From NCBI RefSeq assembly GCF_009647655.1, contig NZ_WJFD01000007.1, positions 124,001 through 188,000 of the forward strand: a stretch of DNA of 64,000 bases. The letters run 5' to 3'. The notes below the pieces were generated by a model, which worked only from the letters and a program-made list of their open reading frames with translations, was not told the DNA's origin and ran no database searches. Source of the DNA: Chitinophaga sp. SYP-B3965 (lineage in GTDB: Bacteria; Bacteroidota; Bacteroidia; Chitinophagales; Chitinophagaceae). This document shows, in pieces, positions 31,269 through 40,644 of this stretch (positions within the stretch are counted from its first letter, which is position 1; each line of letters opens with the position of its first letter). The position numbers and the translations under genes were made by a program.

Positions 31269-33653
31269 ATGTGGCAACGGATCAAACACTGGGCGATCAA
31301 AAGAAAATTACGGCTGAGCATCATCGCGGTGTTATTGGTGTTGTATTATTTCATCCTTCCTAAAAAACTCTTTACCGCACCTACCTCTTTTGTGATCGAG
31401 GACAGTAAAGGAGAACTCATGAATGCCACCATCGCAGCAGATGGCCAGTGGCGTTTTCCCGCAGATAAACTGGTACCCGATAAATTTGCCAAATGCATCG
31501 TGGCATATGAGGATAAACGTTTTTATTATCACTGGGGGATAGACCCCATAGCCACCAGCCGCGCTATCAAACAAAACATCACAGGCGGAAAAGTAGTTAG
31601 CGGAGCCAGCACTATCACCATGCAGGTGATCCGTTTATCACGTAACAAACCCCGCACATTCTGGCAGAAATTAGTAGAAACCGTTCTTGCCACCCGTCTT
31701 GAATTTGCTTATTCTAAAAAAGAAATACTGGGCCTCTATGCAGGCAATGCCCCCTACGGCGGAAACGTAGTAGGACTGGAAGCAGCCTCCTGGCGTTATT
31801 TTGGCCGCAAACCAGATCAGCTGTCATGGGCAGAAACCGCCACCTTAGCCGTTTTGCCGAACAGCCCTGCATTGATCCATCCCGGTCGTAACCGCCAGGT
31901 ATTGATGGATAAGCGGAATGCTTTGCTGGCGAGGCTCTGGCATAATGGAACAATAGATAGCACCACTTGTGCATTAGCTTCCGTAGAACCTTTGCCAGAT
32001 AAACCACACACCCTTCCGCAACTCGCTCCGCATTTATTGAATCGTTTCCGTTTGGATTATAAAACCGGTTCCACCCGGGTGAAAACCTCTCTGGATGGAG
32101 ATCTGCAAAGAAATGTAAGTGACATCCTCTATCGTCATCACCTGCAACTGAAAGCAAATGGTATCAATAATGCTGCCGCATTAGTACTGGATGTGGAAAC
32201 AGGTCATGCACTTTCCTATGTAGGAAATGTATACAATCCGGATAACCCCGAACTGGAAAGTTATGTAGATATCATCCAGGCACCACGTAGTCCGGGTAGT
32301 ACCCTGAAACCCTTACTCTATGCCGGTTTGCTCAGTGATGGTTTGATGTTGCCCAATACTTTATTGCCTGATGTGCCCACGCAGATTGCAGGATACACCC
32401 CCATGAATTTCGACAGGGAATATGATGGTGCCGTACCTGCTTCAAAAGCATTATCCCGTTCATTGAATATCCCTGCCGTTCGCATGTTGCAACAATACCG
32501 CGCAGATCGTTTCCTGGTGTTATTGAAAAACCTTGGTATCTCCACCATGAATAAATCCGCAGGGCATTACGGCCTCTCTATGATCTTAGGTGGGGGAGAA
32601 ACAACGTTATGGGAATTAAGTGGTGTGTATGCGAGTCTTGCACGTACTCTGCTGCACCTGGAACAGTACGATGGAAAATACGACGCCGATGATTATCATG
32701 CACCCGGTTACCGCACAGACGAAACTATCAGATCAAAACATACACCCACCAAACATGGTATCATAGATGCCGGTGCCATCTGGTACACCTTCCAGGCCAT
32801 GGAAGAAGTAATGCGCCCCGGCGAAGAATTTGTCTGGGAACATTTCTCCTCCTCCAAACGAATAGCCTGGAAAACAGGTACCAGCTTTGGTTTCAGAGAC
32901 GGTTGGGCCATTGGTATTACACCACAACATGTAGTAGCCGTATGGGTAGGGAATGCAGATGGGGAAGGAAGACCAGGCCTCACAGGAGTATCCACTGCTG
33001 CGCCGATCATGTTTGATATATTTCGTGTGCTCAACACCGTGAGTGCCTTTGATGCACCCGTTGGTAAATTACAGAAGATCGTTGTTTGCCACCTGAGTGG
33101 TCACAGAGCAGGAGAGTTCTGTACAGAAAAAGACACACTGGCTGTTCCCGCTGCCGGACTTCGCTCTGCTGTTTGCCCCTATCACCAATTGATCCACCTG
33201 GATGCAACCGGCCAGTACCGCGTAACAGCAGATTGTGAATCCCCACAATTGATGCAACATAAACCATGGTTTGTATTACCGCCTGCTATGGAACATTTTT
33301 ATAAAAGCAGTCATAGTTACATTCCCCTGCCACCTTACAAACCCGGTTGCAATATGGCAGAACAGGGAAGATCAATGGAACTGATCTATCCACGCCCGCA
33401 GGCAAGAATTTTTGTACCAATAGAAATTGACGGAACCTTAGGGCAGACGATTTTTAAAGCTACACATCGCAACCAGAATGCACATATCTTCTGGCATATC
33501 GATAATGAATTTGTGGGAACAACGAGTGATTTTCACCAGATGCAGCTGAGGCCGAAACCGGGAAAACATACACTTACATTGGTAGATGATGATGGAGAGC
33601 AGATCCAGCAGGAGTTTGAGATCTTAGATAAAGAACGAAAAGAAGTAAAATAG
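31269..33653 (+). CDS. pbpC: Penicillin-binding protein 1C
   Basis: A 794-residue bifunctional peptidoglycan synthase. One N-terminal membrane anchor (LSIIAVLLVLYYFIL) precedes a GT51 glycosyltransferase with the catalytic Glu in AYEDKRFYYHWGID and GASTITMQ. The transpeptidase domain has SPGSTLKP (SxxK), SLN and KTGT. The C-terminal 100 residues match the BiPBP_C beta domain specific to PbpC (HIFWHIDNEFVGTT). It acts at the inner membrane facing the periplasm. Its position just after the alpha-2-macroglobulin gene is the classic pairing, thought to repair peptidoglycan after protease breach. No own promoter is visible, so it probably depends on read-through. Confidence 0.95.
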   Translation: MWQRIKHWAIKRKLRLSIIAVLLVLYYFILPKKLFTAPTSFVIEDSKGELMNATIAADGQWRFPADKLVPDKFAKCIVAYEDKRFYYHWGIDPIATSRAIKQNITGGKVVSGASTITMQVIRLSRNKPRTFWQKLVETVLATRLEFAYSKKEILGLYAGNAPYGGNVVGLEAASWRYFGRKPDQLSWAETATLAVLPNSPALIHPGRNRQVLMDKRNALLARLWHNGTIDSTTCALASVEPLPDKPHTLPQLAPHLLNRFRLDYKTGSTRVKTSLDGDLQRNVSDILYRHHLQLKANGINNAAALVLDVETGHALSYVGNVYNPDNPELESYVDIIQAPRSPGSTLKPLLYAGLLSDGLMLPNTLLPDVPTQIAGYTPMNFDREYDGAVPASKALSRSLNIPAVRMLQQYRADRFLVLLKNLGISTMNKSAGHYGLSMILGGGETTLWELSGVYASLARTLLHLEQYDGKYDADDYHAPGYRTDETIRSKHTPTKHGIIDAGAIWYTFQAMEEVMRPGEEFVWEHFSSSKRIAWKTGTSFGFRDGWAIGITPQHVVAVWVGNADGEGRPGLTGVSTAAPIMFDIFRVLNTVSAFDAPVGKLQKIVVCHLSGHRAGEFCTEKDTLAVPAAGLRSAVCPYHQLIHLDATGQYRVTADCESPQLMQHKPWFVLPPAMEHFYKSSHSYIPLPPYKPGCNMAEQGRSMELIYPRPQARIFVPIEIDGTLGQTIFKATHRNQNAHIFWHIDNEFVGTTSDFHQMQLRPKPGKHTLTLVDDDGEQIQQEFEILDKERKEVK

Positions 33654-33707
33654 GAAAGACGCCATCCGGCTACGCTGGTAATAATTTTAAACGATAACAC
33701 CGCAGCC

Positions 33708-34967
33708 TTAATACCCATATTTCTCCTTCCACAATGCCTTCAAATACTTCCGCAATTCATCCTCCCGCGCATTCTTTCCCGGATCATAAAACCTCATCCC
33801 GCTCAACAGGTCCGGCAGATATTCCTGCTGTGAAAAATTATTCTCAAAACTATGTGCGTATTGGTACCCCTTCCCATATCCCTGCTGCTTCATCAATTTC
33901 GTTGGTGCATTGCGGATATGCAAAGGAACAGGCAGATCACCTGTTTGTGAAACTGCCGCCTGTGCTGCCCCGATCGCAGCATAAGAAGCATTACTTTTTG
34001 GAGAAGAAGCCAGGTAAGTAGCACATTGCGAAAGGATGATCCGACCCTCAGGATTCCCGATCAGGTTCACTGCCGTAAAACAACTTGTAGCTAACAACAA
34101 CGCATTCGGATTGGCATTCCCGATATCTTCGGATGCCAGTATCACCATCCTGCGCGCAATGAACTTTACATCTTCCCCGCCTTCCAGCATCCGCGCCAGC
34201 CAATATACTGCTGCATTCGGATCACTGCCACGGATAGATTTAATGAAGGCAGAAATGATATCATAATGCTGTTCACCTGCTTTATCATAAATGGCTACCC
34301 GTTGCTGGGCAATGTCCATCACTTTTTCATTCGTAATAACAATAGGATTTTCGTCCTGCAAAGTATCAGCTACCAGTTCAAAAAGGTTCAGCAGTTTCCG
34401 TGCATCGCCACCGGCAATATTAAAAAGCGCTTCCGTTTCCTGCAGATCAAATGTTTTGGAAGCCAGCCATTCATCCTTCTGCATAGCCTGTGCCAGTAAT
34501 TGTTTCAGCTCAGGTTCTCCCAACGGCCTTAACACATACACCTGGCACCGGGAGAGCAATGCCGCATTCACTTCAAAAGAAGGATTTTCCGTAGTAGCAC
34601 CGATCAATGTGATGATCCCTTTTTCTACGGCACCCAGCAATGCATCCTGCTGTGATTTATTGAAACGGTGGATCTCATCAATGAACAGCACCGCATGCTG
34701 ATGTTTAGCCAGGTCTATCACTTCCCTGATATCTTTTACCCCGGAAGAAATAGCACTGAGTGTATAAAAAGGTACCTGCAGTGTATGTGCAATGATATTG
34801 GCGATGGTGGTTTTACCAACGCCGGGAGGCCCCCAAAGGATCATGGAAGGTACTTTGCCTTGTTCAATGGCCTTTTGAAGGATGCTGCCTTTCCCGGTAA
34901 GATGTTCCTGGCCTACCAGGTCATCCAGGGATGCAGGTCTCAAACGTTCTGCCAGTGGTGCTCGCAT
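33708..34967 (-). CDS. rarA: Replication-associated recombination protein A
   Basis: With the ATG at 34967 the protein is 419 residues and starts MRAPLAERLRPASLDDLVGQ, the family's usual beginning; an upstream in-frame ATG would overlap the preceding gene. RarA/MgsA is a clamp-loader-like AAA+ ATPase that acts at stalled replication forks. Walker A is GPPGVGKTT, Walker B is VLFIDEIHRFNKSQQD, sensor 1 is IGATTENPSFE, and the arginine-finger region is LLSRC. The C-terminal tetramerisation part (YQYAHSFENNF, LPDLL) is complete. It lies 2 bp downstream of a small membrane-protein gene, forming a two-gene unit. Confidence 0.95.
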   Translation of the reverse strand: MRAPLAERLRPASLDDLVGQEHLTGKGSILQKAIEQGKVPSMILWGPPGVGKTTIANIIAHTLQVPFYTLSAISSGVKDIREVIDLAKHQHAVLFIDEIHRFNKSQQDALLGAVEKGIITLIGATTENPSFEVNAALLSRCQVYVLRPLGEPELKQLLAQAMQKDEWLASKTFDLQETEALFNIAGGDARKLLNLFELVADTLQDENPIVITNEKVMDIAQQRVAIYDKAGEQHYDIISAFIKSIRGSDPNAAVYWLARMLEGGEDVKFIARRMVILASEDIGNANPNALLLATSCFTAVNLIGNPEGRIILSQCATYLASSPKSNASYAAIGAAQAAVSQTGDLPVPLHIRNAPTKLMKQQGYGKGYQYAHSFENNFSQQEYLPDLLSGMRFYDPGKNAREDELRKYLKALWKEKYGY

Positions 34968-34969
34968 GG

Positions 34970-35503
34970 TTATATATCTAATGTTATATCTTCTCTTTCT
35001 TCGTGCTCCTTCTTCCATTTTTTGAGGAAGATCAGAGACAATACTGCATTCCCCGCAATTGCCAGGCCATGAATACCTACCAAAACAGCAGCAACCTTTT
35101 TGATGGCGGATAACATACCCGGAGGTGGTTTTTCTCCACCCTGGAAACTGTTGGCGTCCATCATTTTGTTGAAATCTGCCTCCGAAATCGCAGAAACAGC
35201 TGCTGCACTGATAAATATATAGAGGCTATACAGGAAGCAGAGCACACTGAGTATGATAATAAAAGTATAGAAATTACTGCTGATCGTTACTTCCGGATCC
35301 TTCACCGCCTTTTGCAGATGCAGGCAAAGGATATTATGACAAAATACCACACCAATGGTGAGCATCGAGACTAACACTGCGGACATATTGGGCACCATCA
35401 GCAACGACATAAATACGAGCAGCAAAAAGAAGCCCACCACAAACAGGTTGCCATAGGTCAGAAAACGGAAAAAGCCGAATGAAAAGGACATAACGATTAA
35501 CAT
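34970..35503 (-). CDS. Hypothetical four-helix membrane protein
   Basis: A 177-residue protein with about four membrane segments: LFVVGFFLLLVFMSLLMV, VLVSMLTIGVVFCHNIL, FYTFIIILSVLCFLYSLYIFI and VAAVLVGIHGLAIAGNAVLSLIF. It ends in a charged cytoplasmic tail (KKWKKEHEEREDITLDI). I recognise no family. An internal ATG at 35491 is an alternative start. It ends 2 bp before rarA and has its own -7 element upstream. Co-transcription with a DNA-repair gene need not imply a shared function. Confidence 0.65.
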   Translation of the reverse strand: MLIVMSFSFGFFRFLTYGNLFVVGFFLLLVFMSLLMVPNMSAVLVSMLTIGVVFCHNILCLHLQKAVKDPEVTISSNFYTFIIILSVLCFLYSLYIFISAAAVSAISEADFNKMMDANSFQGGEKPPPGMLSAIKKVAAVLVGIHGLAIAGNAVLSLIFLKKWKKEHEEREDITLDI

Positions 35504-35513
35504 TTTATCTCTG

Positions 35514-35521
35514 CAAACCTA
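35514..35521 (-). promoter_or_regulatory. Putative -7 element TAGGTTTG (minus strand)
   Basis: A TAnnTTTG match 10 bp upstream of the membrane protein/rarA unit. No -33 TTG at normal spacing. Confidence 0.4.
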
Positions 35522-35591
35522 CGAATTATCTCCCCGATGATCCGTAAATGCCAAATCTTCAATAAATTTAAGCTTCTAAACCTGATCTTTT

Positions 35592-37646
35592 ATGCATATA
35601 AACCATTCCACCGGGAGTTGGATGATAGCTGGTATGATCGCTGCCGCCTGTGCCACAGGCTGTAATACTGCAGCGCCATCCACTACCGCTGCTAAAATTC
35701 CCGCATTTGATACCACTTCCCTGGACCGTACAGTGAAGCCCTGTGACGACTTCGACGGTTTCTCCAACGGAAACTGGAAGAAAACGAATGTTATTCCCGG
35801 CACCGAGAGCCGCTGGGGCGCTTTTAATATCCTCGATAAGGAGAATAAAGAAGTGAGAATTAAGGGGATCATTGCAGATATTTCCAGCCGGAAAGATCTG
35901 GCCAAAGGTACCGAAGAGCAGCAGATAGCAGATTATTATACCTCTTTTATGGATACCGTTACCATCGAAAAGAGAGGTATCACCCCCCTGAAACCTTACC
36001 TTGATAAGATTGACGGAATAAAGTCCCTGGCAGATTATGCAAAAGTGACGGGCGATTTACAACAAGTGGGCGTAAGCACCTGGGCCGGTTTTGGCGTAGA
36101 TGCAGATGCAAGGGATAGTAAAGTGAACGTAGTATATGGTGGCCAGGACGGATTGAGCCTGGGAGAAAGAAGTTATTATGAAAGAAATGACTCCAGCACC
36201 AAAAATGTACGCGATGAGTTTGTAGGGCACATCAACAAGATGTTCTCAATGGCAGGTTTCCCGGATAAAGACCCGGGTCAGACCATCCTGGCTTTCGAAA
36301 CCGCACTGGCCAAACTGCAACTCACCAATGTGGAATTGCGCGATCCCGTTAAAACATATAACAAAGTAGGTTATAACGAACTCGCCAAACTGGCACCGGA
36401 TTTCGACTGGGATGCTTTCACAAAAGAGCAAGGCATCACCACTGATTCCGTTGTACTGCAAAACAAGGAATACATCACCAACGGCAACAAACTGGTAAAG
36501 GCTACACCGCTGGAAACACTGAAAACATATACCCGTTTCCATCTGCTCAGTACTTTCGCCGGTTTCTTACCAAAAAGTTTTGACGATGAGGACTTCCGCT
36601 TTTTCGCCACCGTTATGACCGGCCGTAAAGCACAACGCCCTCGTTTAGACAGAGCGAACCGTTCTACAGATAACACACTGGGCATGCCTTTGGGTAAGTT
36701 GTTCGTAAAACAATACTTCCCTGAATCCAGCAAGCAGAAAGTATCTGAAATGATCGAGAACGTACGTAAAGTATATGGCGAAAGAATAGATAAACTCACC
36801 TGGATGAGCCCTGCCACCAAAGAGATGGCACATAAAAAACTCGCTGCCTTTACATACAAGATCGGTTATCCTGATACCTGGAAAGATTATTCCTCCATCG
36901 ATATCCAAAAAGATAAACTGCTGGAGAATACAGTAAGTGCTGCTTTATACCGTACTGAGGAACGTAATAAGAAGATCGGCAAACCGGTGGACAGAAAAGA
37001 ATGGCTGATGACACCGCAAACCGTAAATGCTTACTACAACCCATTGAATAATGAAGTAGTATTCCCCGCAGGTATCCTGCAACCGCCATTCTTCAACCCC
37101 GATGCAGATGATGCTATCAACTATGGTGGTATCATTGCCGTGATCGGCCACGAATTCACCCATGGTTTTGACGATCAGGGTTCTCAGTTCGATGCAGAAG
37201 GAAACCTGAAAAACTGGTGGACGGAAGAAGACCGCAAAAACTTCGATTCTTTGTCTAAGAAGTATATCAACTATTTCAGCACCCTGGAAGCCCTGCCGGG
37301 TTTCAATATAAATGGTGCATTAACAATAGGAGAGAACATTGCAGACCTTGGCGGATTAACACTCGCCTATTATGCATTGGTAAAATCCCTGGAAGGAAAA
37401 CCAGAACCAGCTCCAATAGAGGGCTATACCTGGAAACAACGTTTCTTCCTGGGCTGGGCACAGGTTTGGCATGCAAACATCACAGATGCTGCATTGCGCA
37501 ATCAGATCCAGACAGATCCGCATAGTCCTGCTCATTTCAGGATCAACGGCCCCTTACCGCATCTGGAAGAATTCTCCAGCGCATGGGGTTGTGGCCCGGA
37601 TAGTAAAATGACACTGTCCGCCGATAAACGGGTAGTGATCTGGTAA
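35592..37646 (+). CDS. M13 family metallopeptidase (PepO/neprilysin-like) lipoprotein
   Basis: A 684-residue exported zinc endopeptidase. Lipoprotein signal with lipobox ATGC, then linker. The zinc-binding motif is HEFTH in VIGHEFTHGFDDQGSQFD, and the third ligand is the Glu in GENIADLGGLTLAY. The conserved NAYYNPLNNEVVFPAGILQ and the C-terminal CGPDSKM segment and terminal W complete the M13 set. The protein is full length. M13 enzymes cut peptides of limited size, so a role in peptide turnover outside the cytoplasm is likely. It is a single-gene unit with its own terminator. Confidence 0.95.
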   Translation: MHINHSTGSWMIAGMIAAACATGCNTAAPSTTAAKIPAFDTTSLDRTVKPCDDFDGFSNGNWKKTNVIPGTESRWGAFNILDKENKEVRIKGIIADISSRKDLAKGTEEQQIADYYTSFMDTVTIEKRGITPLKPYLDKIDGIKSLADYAKVTGDLQQVGVSTWAGFGVDADARDSKVNVVYGGQDGLSLGERSYYERNDSSTKNVRDEFVGHINKMFSMAGFPDKDPGQTILAFETALAKLQLTNVELRDPVKTYNKVGYNELAKLAPDFDWDAFTKEQGITTDSVVLQNKEYITNGNKLVKATPLETLKTYTRFHLLSTFAGFLPKSFDDEDFRFFATVMTGRKAQRPRLDRANRSTDNTLGMPLGKLFVKQYFPESSKQKVSEMIENVRKVYGERIDKLTWMSPATKEMAHKKLAAFTYKIGYPDTWKDYSSIDIQKDKLLENTVSAALYRTEERNKKIGKPVDRKEWLMTPQTVNAYYNPLNNEVVFPAGILQPPFFNPDADDAINYGGIIAVIGHEFTHGFDDQGSQFDAEGNLKNWWTEEDRKNFDSLSKKYINYFSTLEALPGFNINGALTIGENIADLGGLTLAYYALVKSLEGKPEPAPIEGYTWKQRFFLGWAQVWHANITDAALRNQIQTDPHSPAHFRINGPLPHLEEFSSAWGCGPDSKMTLSADKRVVIW

Positions 37647-37654
37647 ATATTCAG

Positions 37655-37686
37655 CCGGTGCAGATAACAATCTGCACCGGTTTTTT
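37655..37686 (+). terminator. Rho-independent terminator of the M13 peptidase gene
   Basis: Perfect 10-bp stem CCGGTGCAGA / TCTGCACCGG, loop TAACAA, then six T. Confidence 0.95.
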
Positions 37687-37785
37687 CTTTTATGTGGAAT
37701 CTCTGATCAAATAGTATTAGCAACCGGCAATTAACAGTTAACCTCATTCAGCAGCTTTTTTGATCTTGTACAAAATTTCCACCGT

Positions 37786-39597
37786 ATGAACCTTCCACAT
37801 TATCGAAAGGCCGCCTTTCTGGCGGGTAGCCTGTTCATCAGCAGTTTAACCGTACACGCCCAGCAACCAGATCAGCTTTGGGGAAAAAATGCCGAAGCCG
37901 GAAAAAGTGAAAAAGCAAAATGGTTCACAGAAGCAAAGTTCGGACTGTTCCTGCACTGGGGCCCTTACGCTCATTTTGCCGGAGACATCAGGGGAAAACG
38001 TTATTACGGTATCACAGAATGGATCATGCAGAGAGACAAAACCCCTGCAGCTGAATACGCCAAACTGGCCTCCGGTTTCAATCCCACCCAATTCAATGCA
38101 GAAGAATGGGTGGACATTGCCAAAGCAGCCGGTGTAAAATACATCGTCCTCACCTCCAAACACCACGACGGTTTTGCCATGTTCGATTCCAAAGTATCAG
38201 ATTTTGATATTGTGGATGCAACGCCTTACAAAAAAGATCCCATCAAAGCCCTGGCGGCCGCATGTAAAAAAGCAGGCATCAAACTGGGTTTCTATTATTC
38301 ACAATACCAGGACTGGCACGAACCAAACGGTGGCGGCAACACCTGGGATTTTGATCCTAAAACAAAAGACTACAGTTCCTACTACAAAAATAAATCCCTG
38401 CCGCAGATCACTGAACTACTCAGCAATTACGGAGAGTTAGGTATCATCTGGTTTGATACACCCGGCAACATGAGCAAAGAAGAGTCCGCCGCCTTCCTCG
38501 AAAAAGTACACCAGCTGCAACCCAATTGTTTGGTAAGCAGTCGCGTTGGAAATGGCCTGGGAGATTTCAAAGACTTTGGCGATGGAGAAGTACCTGCCGG
38601 CATTGTTAAAGGAGCCTGGGAAGCTATTTTCACCCACAACGACAGCTGGGGATACTCCGCCTTCGACCAGAATTTCAAAACGCCCAAAGAGATGATCCGC
38701 TTACTGGCGGAGGTAGCATCCAAAGGAGGCAACCTGATGATGAACGTAGGCCCCATGGGAAATGGAAAGTTCCCTGCCATGTCAGAACAATATTTCCGTG
38801 CTACAGGTGCCTGGTTAAAAAGGAATGGAGAAGGAATTTACCAAACCACCTATGCCCCCATCCCCGCACAACCCTGGGGCGTAATGACACACAAACCCGG
38901 TAAATTATACCTGCATGTATTTGCCCGCCCGCACAATGGAAAACTCCTGGTGCCCGGTTTCACAGGCACAGCAAAAAAGGCAGCCATGTTAGCGAACGGC
39001 CAGGCTGTCACCTTCCAGCAAAAAGGAAAAGACATTTGGTTGAATTTACCCACCACATTACCAGATGAACGCAACACCGTAATAGCCATTGAATATACAG
39101 GCGAACTAAAAGAACAAACAGCAGCGCCATTAACAGTAAGCGCACAATTCGAACGCACAGAATTATTAGCACAGGCTGCCATACTCAAAGGCAATGCACA
39201 AACAAAAAGCCTCACCCATAGCTATTACTTCGGAGACTGGAAACATGCCAATTGCATCGTAAACCAAAAAGATCCCGCAGATGTAGCCAGTTATCAATTA
39301 CGGATCACAGATCCCGGAGATTATAAAGTGATGTTGCAATATGCAGCAGACACTGCCAGCGAAGGCCGCGAAGGTCTCTTAGAGTTAACGCCCGTTGGAA
39401 AAGCAAAACAGACCTACCCCTTCCAGGTATTACTAACAGGCAAACACGATACCCACAAGCCACTGTTATTCATCGATCAGGCGGTAGCCGTGGTCCATGT
39501 ACCAGAACCAGGGGAATGGACATTACAAGTGCAGCCCGTAAAAGCAGGCAATGAATTATTCCGCTTGCAGAAGATTATTTTGGAGCCCGTGAATTAG
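37786..39597 (+). CDS. Secreted alpha-L-fucosidase, GH29
   Basis: A 603-residue protein with a Sec signal peptide (FLAGSLFISSLTVHAQ). The GH29 TIM barrel includes FGLFLHWGPYA, VLTSKHHDGFAMF and the nucleophile Asp224 in GIIWFDTPG. The C-terminal 150 residues form beta-rich modules (a fucosidase C-terminal domain plus a probable carbohydrate-binding module around 490-600). It hydrolyses alpha-linked fucose, presumably from plant or fungal glycans in the periplasm or outside. No SusC/SusD pair or other glycosidase is next to it, so it is not part of a visible utilisation locus. Its last 23 bp overlap the convergent LysE gene. Confidence 0.93.
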   Translation: MNLPHYRKAAFLAGSLFISSLTVHAQQPDQLWGKNAEAGKSEKAKWFTEAKFGLFLHWGPYAHFAGDIRGKRYYGITEWIMQRDKTPAAEYAKLASGFNPTQFNAEEWVDIAKAAGVKYIVLTSKHHDGFAMFDSKVSDFDIVDATPYKKDPIKALAAACKKAGIKLGFYYSQYQDWHEPNGGGNTWDFDPKTKDYSSYYKNKSLPQITELLSNYGELGIIWFDTPGNMSKEESAAFLEKVHQLQPNCLVSSRVGNGLGDFKDFGDGEVPAGIVKGAWEAIFTHNDSWGYSAFDQNFKTPKEMIRLLAEVASKGGNLMMNVGPMGNGKFPAMSEQYFRATGAWLKRNGEGIYQTTYAPIPAQPWGVMTHKPGKLYLHVFARPHNGKLLVPGFTGTAKKAAMLANGQAVTFQQKGKDIWLNLPTTLPDERNTVIAIEYTGELKEQTAAPLTVSAQFERTELLAQAAILKGNAQTKSLTHSYYFGDWKHANCIVNQKDPADVASYQLRITDPGDYKVMLQYAADTASEGREGLLELTPVGKAKQTYPFQVLLTGKHDTHKPLLFIDQAVAVVHVPEPGEWTLQVQPVKAGNELFRLQKIILEPVN

Positions 39598-40225
39598 AAG
39601 GTTGCATCATCAAAGTAAGCAACCCAAGGAAAATGTAAATAATGCCCGAGATATAGGCTTCCAGTTTGAGATAATAAGTATTGCCCTTAAGGTACTTACC
39701 CATGCGACCAGCCAGCAGTGCATAGAAGCCGTCCGTCATAAAGGCCAGCAAAGTAAATAAGAGACCAAAGAACAATACCTGCCCCGTCACATTACCAGTG
39801 GCGGGGTTTATAAATTGTGGGAGGAAGGCGAAGAAGAATAGTGCACATTTTGGGTTGAGGACGTTTACTACCATACCCTGCCAGAAAATAGCCTGCATAC
39901 TTTGCTGCACTTTCAGTTGTTTTTGCTCTTCCGTTTTCTGCTTCCCGAATATTTTCTTCAGTCCCAGGTAAATAAGGTATCCTGCACCCGCATATTTCAA
40001 AAGGGCAAAAGCCATAGCAGAGGCCATGAGTATAGCCGAAACTCCCAGGGATGCTGCAAATGCATGCACCAAAGTACCCGCCTGGATACCGCAAACGGAG
40101 ATCAATCCGGCTTTTGTACCCTGTTCCGTACTGCGGGTAATGATATAAAGAACAGCAGGACCCGGAATGATCAGCAGGATCAGGGCTGCAGTGATGAAAG
40201 CGAGGATGGTGGAGACTTCAGGCAT
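39575..40225 (-). CDS. LysE/RhtB-family amino-acid exporter
   Basis: A 216-residue membrane protein with about six hydrophobic segments. The N-terminal FITAALILLIIPGPAVLYII and the LNPKCALFFFAFLPQF segment are hallmarks of LysE/RhtB translocators, which export amino acids or related metabolites. Substrate cannot be inferred. The gene is convergent with and overlaps the end of the fucosidase gene by 23 bp, so the two 3' ends are antisense. No clear promoter element is seen. Confidence 0.9.
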   Translation of the reverse strand: MPEVSTILAFITAALILLIIPGPAVLYIITRSTEQGTKAGLISVCGIQAGTLVHAFAASLGVSAILMASAMAFALLKYAGAGYLIYLGLKKIFGKQKTEEQKQLKVQQSMQAIFWQGMVVNVLNPKCALFFFAFLPQFINPATGNVTGQVLFFGLLFTLLAFMTDGFYALLAGRMGKYLKGNTYYLKLEAYISGIIYIFLGLLTLMMQPSNSRAPK

Positions 40226-40318
40226 ATAGTAGTATTGCTATTTAAATATACCGAAAATTGCTGTTTTGAGCAGATCTGATCATCATTATTACAACCTCGT
40301 TATATTTTTTCAACTTCC

Positions 40319-40350
40319 TTTTGGTAAATTGTAAATAATTCCTATTTTTG
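40319..40350 (+). promoter_or_regulatory. Promoter of the tRNA-Ser/tRNA-Pro unit
   Basis: TTTTG at 40319-40323 and TATTTTTG at 40343-40350, 19 bp apart: the best Bacteroidota -33/-7 match in the window. It is 16 bp upstream of tRNA-Ser. Confidence 0.75.
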
Positions 40351-40366
40351 CAACCCCGCAACAGAG

Positions 40367-40455
40367 GGAGAGATGCCTGAGTGGCCGAAAGGAACGGTTT
40401 GCTAAACCGTCGTACGGGTTAAACTGTACCGAGGGTTCGAATCCCTCTCTCTCCG
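40367..40455 (+). tRNA. tRNA-Ser (anticodon GCU)
   Basis: An 89-nt type II tRNA. Acceptor stem GGAGAGA / TCTCTCC with discriminator G, anticodon stem ACGGT / ACCGT around TTGCTAA (anticodon GCT at 40401-40403), long variable arm, and T arm GAGGG-TTCGAAT-CCCTC. The CCA end is not encoded. Confidence 0.97.
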
Positions 40456-40496
40456 CAGAACGGGAATAGTTTTATCGGCTATGAACGTTAAAAGTT

Positions 40497-40570
40497 CGGG
40501 AAGTGGCGCAGGCCGGTAGCGCACCTGGTTTGGGACCAGGGGGTCGCAGGTTCGAATCCTGTCTTCCCGA
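40497..40570 (+). tRNA. tRNA-Pro (anticodon UGG)
   Basis: A 74-nt tRNA. Acceptor stem CGGGAAG / CTTCCCG with discriminator A, anticodon stem CCTGG / CCAGG around TTTGGGA (anticodon TGG at 40531-40533), and a canonical T loop (GGTTCGAATCC). CCA is not encoded. It lies 41 bp after tRNA-Ser, probably on one transcript. Confidence 0.97.
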
Positions 40571-40582
40571 CATACAAGTTGC

Positions 40583-40613
40583 AAAAAGCCTTCAGGAAAC
40601 TGGAGGCTTTTTT
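40583..40613. terminator. Bidirectional terminator after tRNA-Pro
   Basis: AAAAAGCCTTCAG / CTGGAGGCTTTTTT with a GAAA loop and one G-T pair. A-rich and T-rich flanks let it end both the tRNA transcript and the converging minus-strand operon. Confidence 0.88.
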
Positions 40614-40644
40614 GTTTTATACCATGTTGGGAAAGCATATTAGC

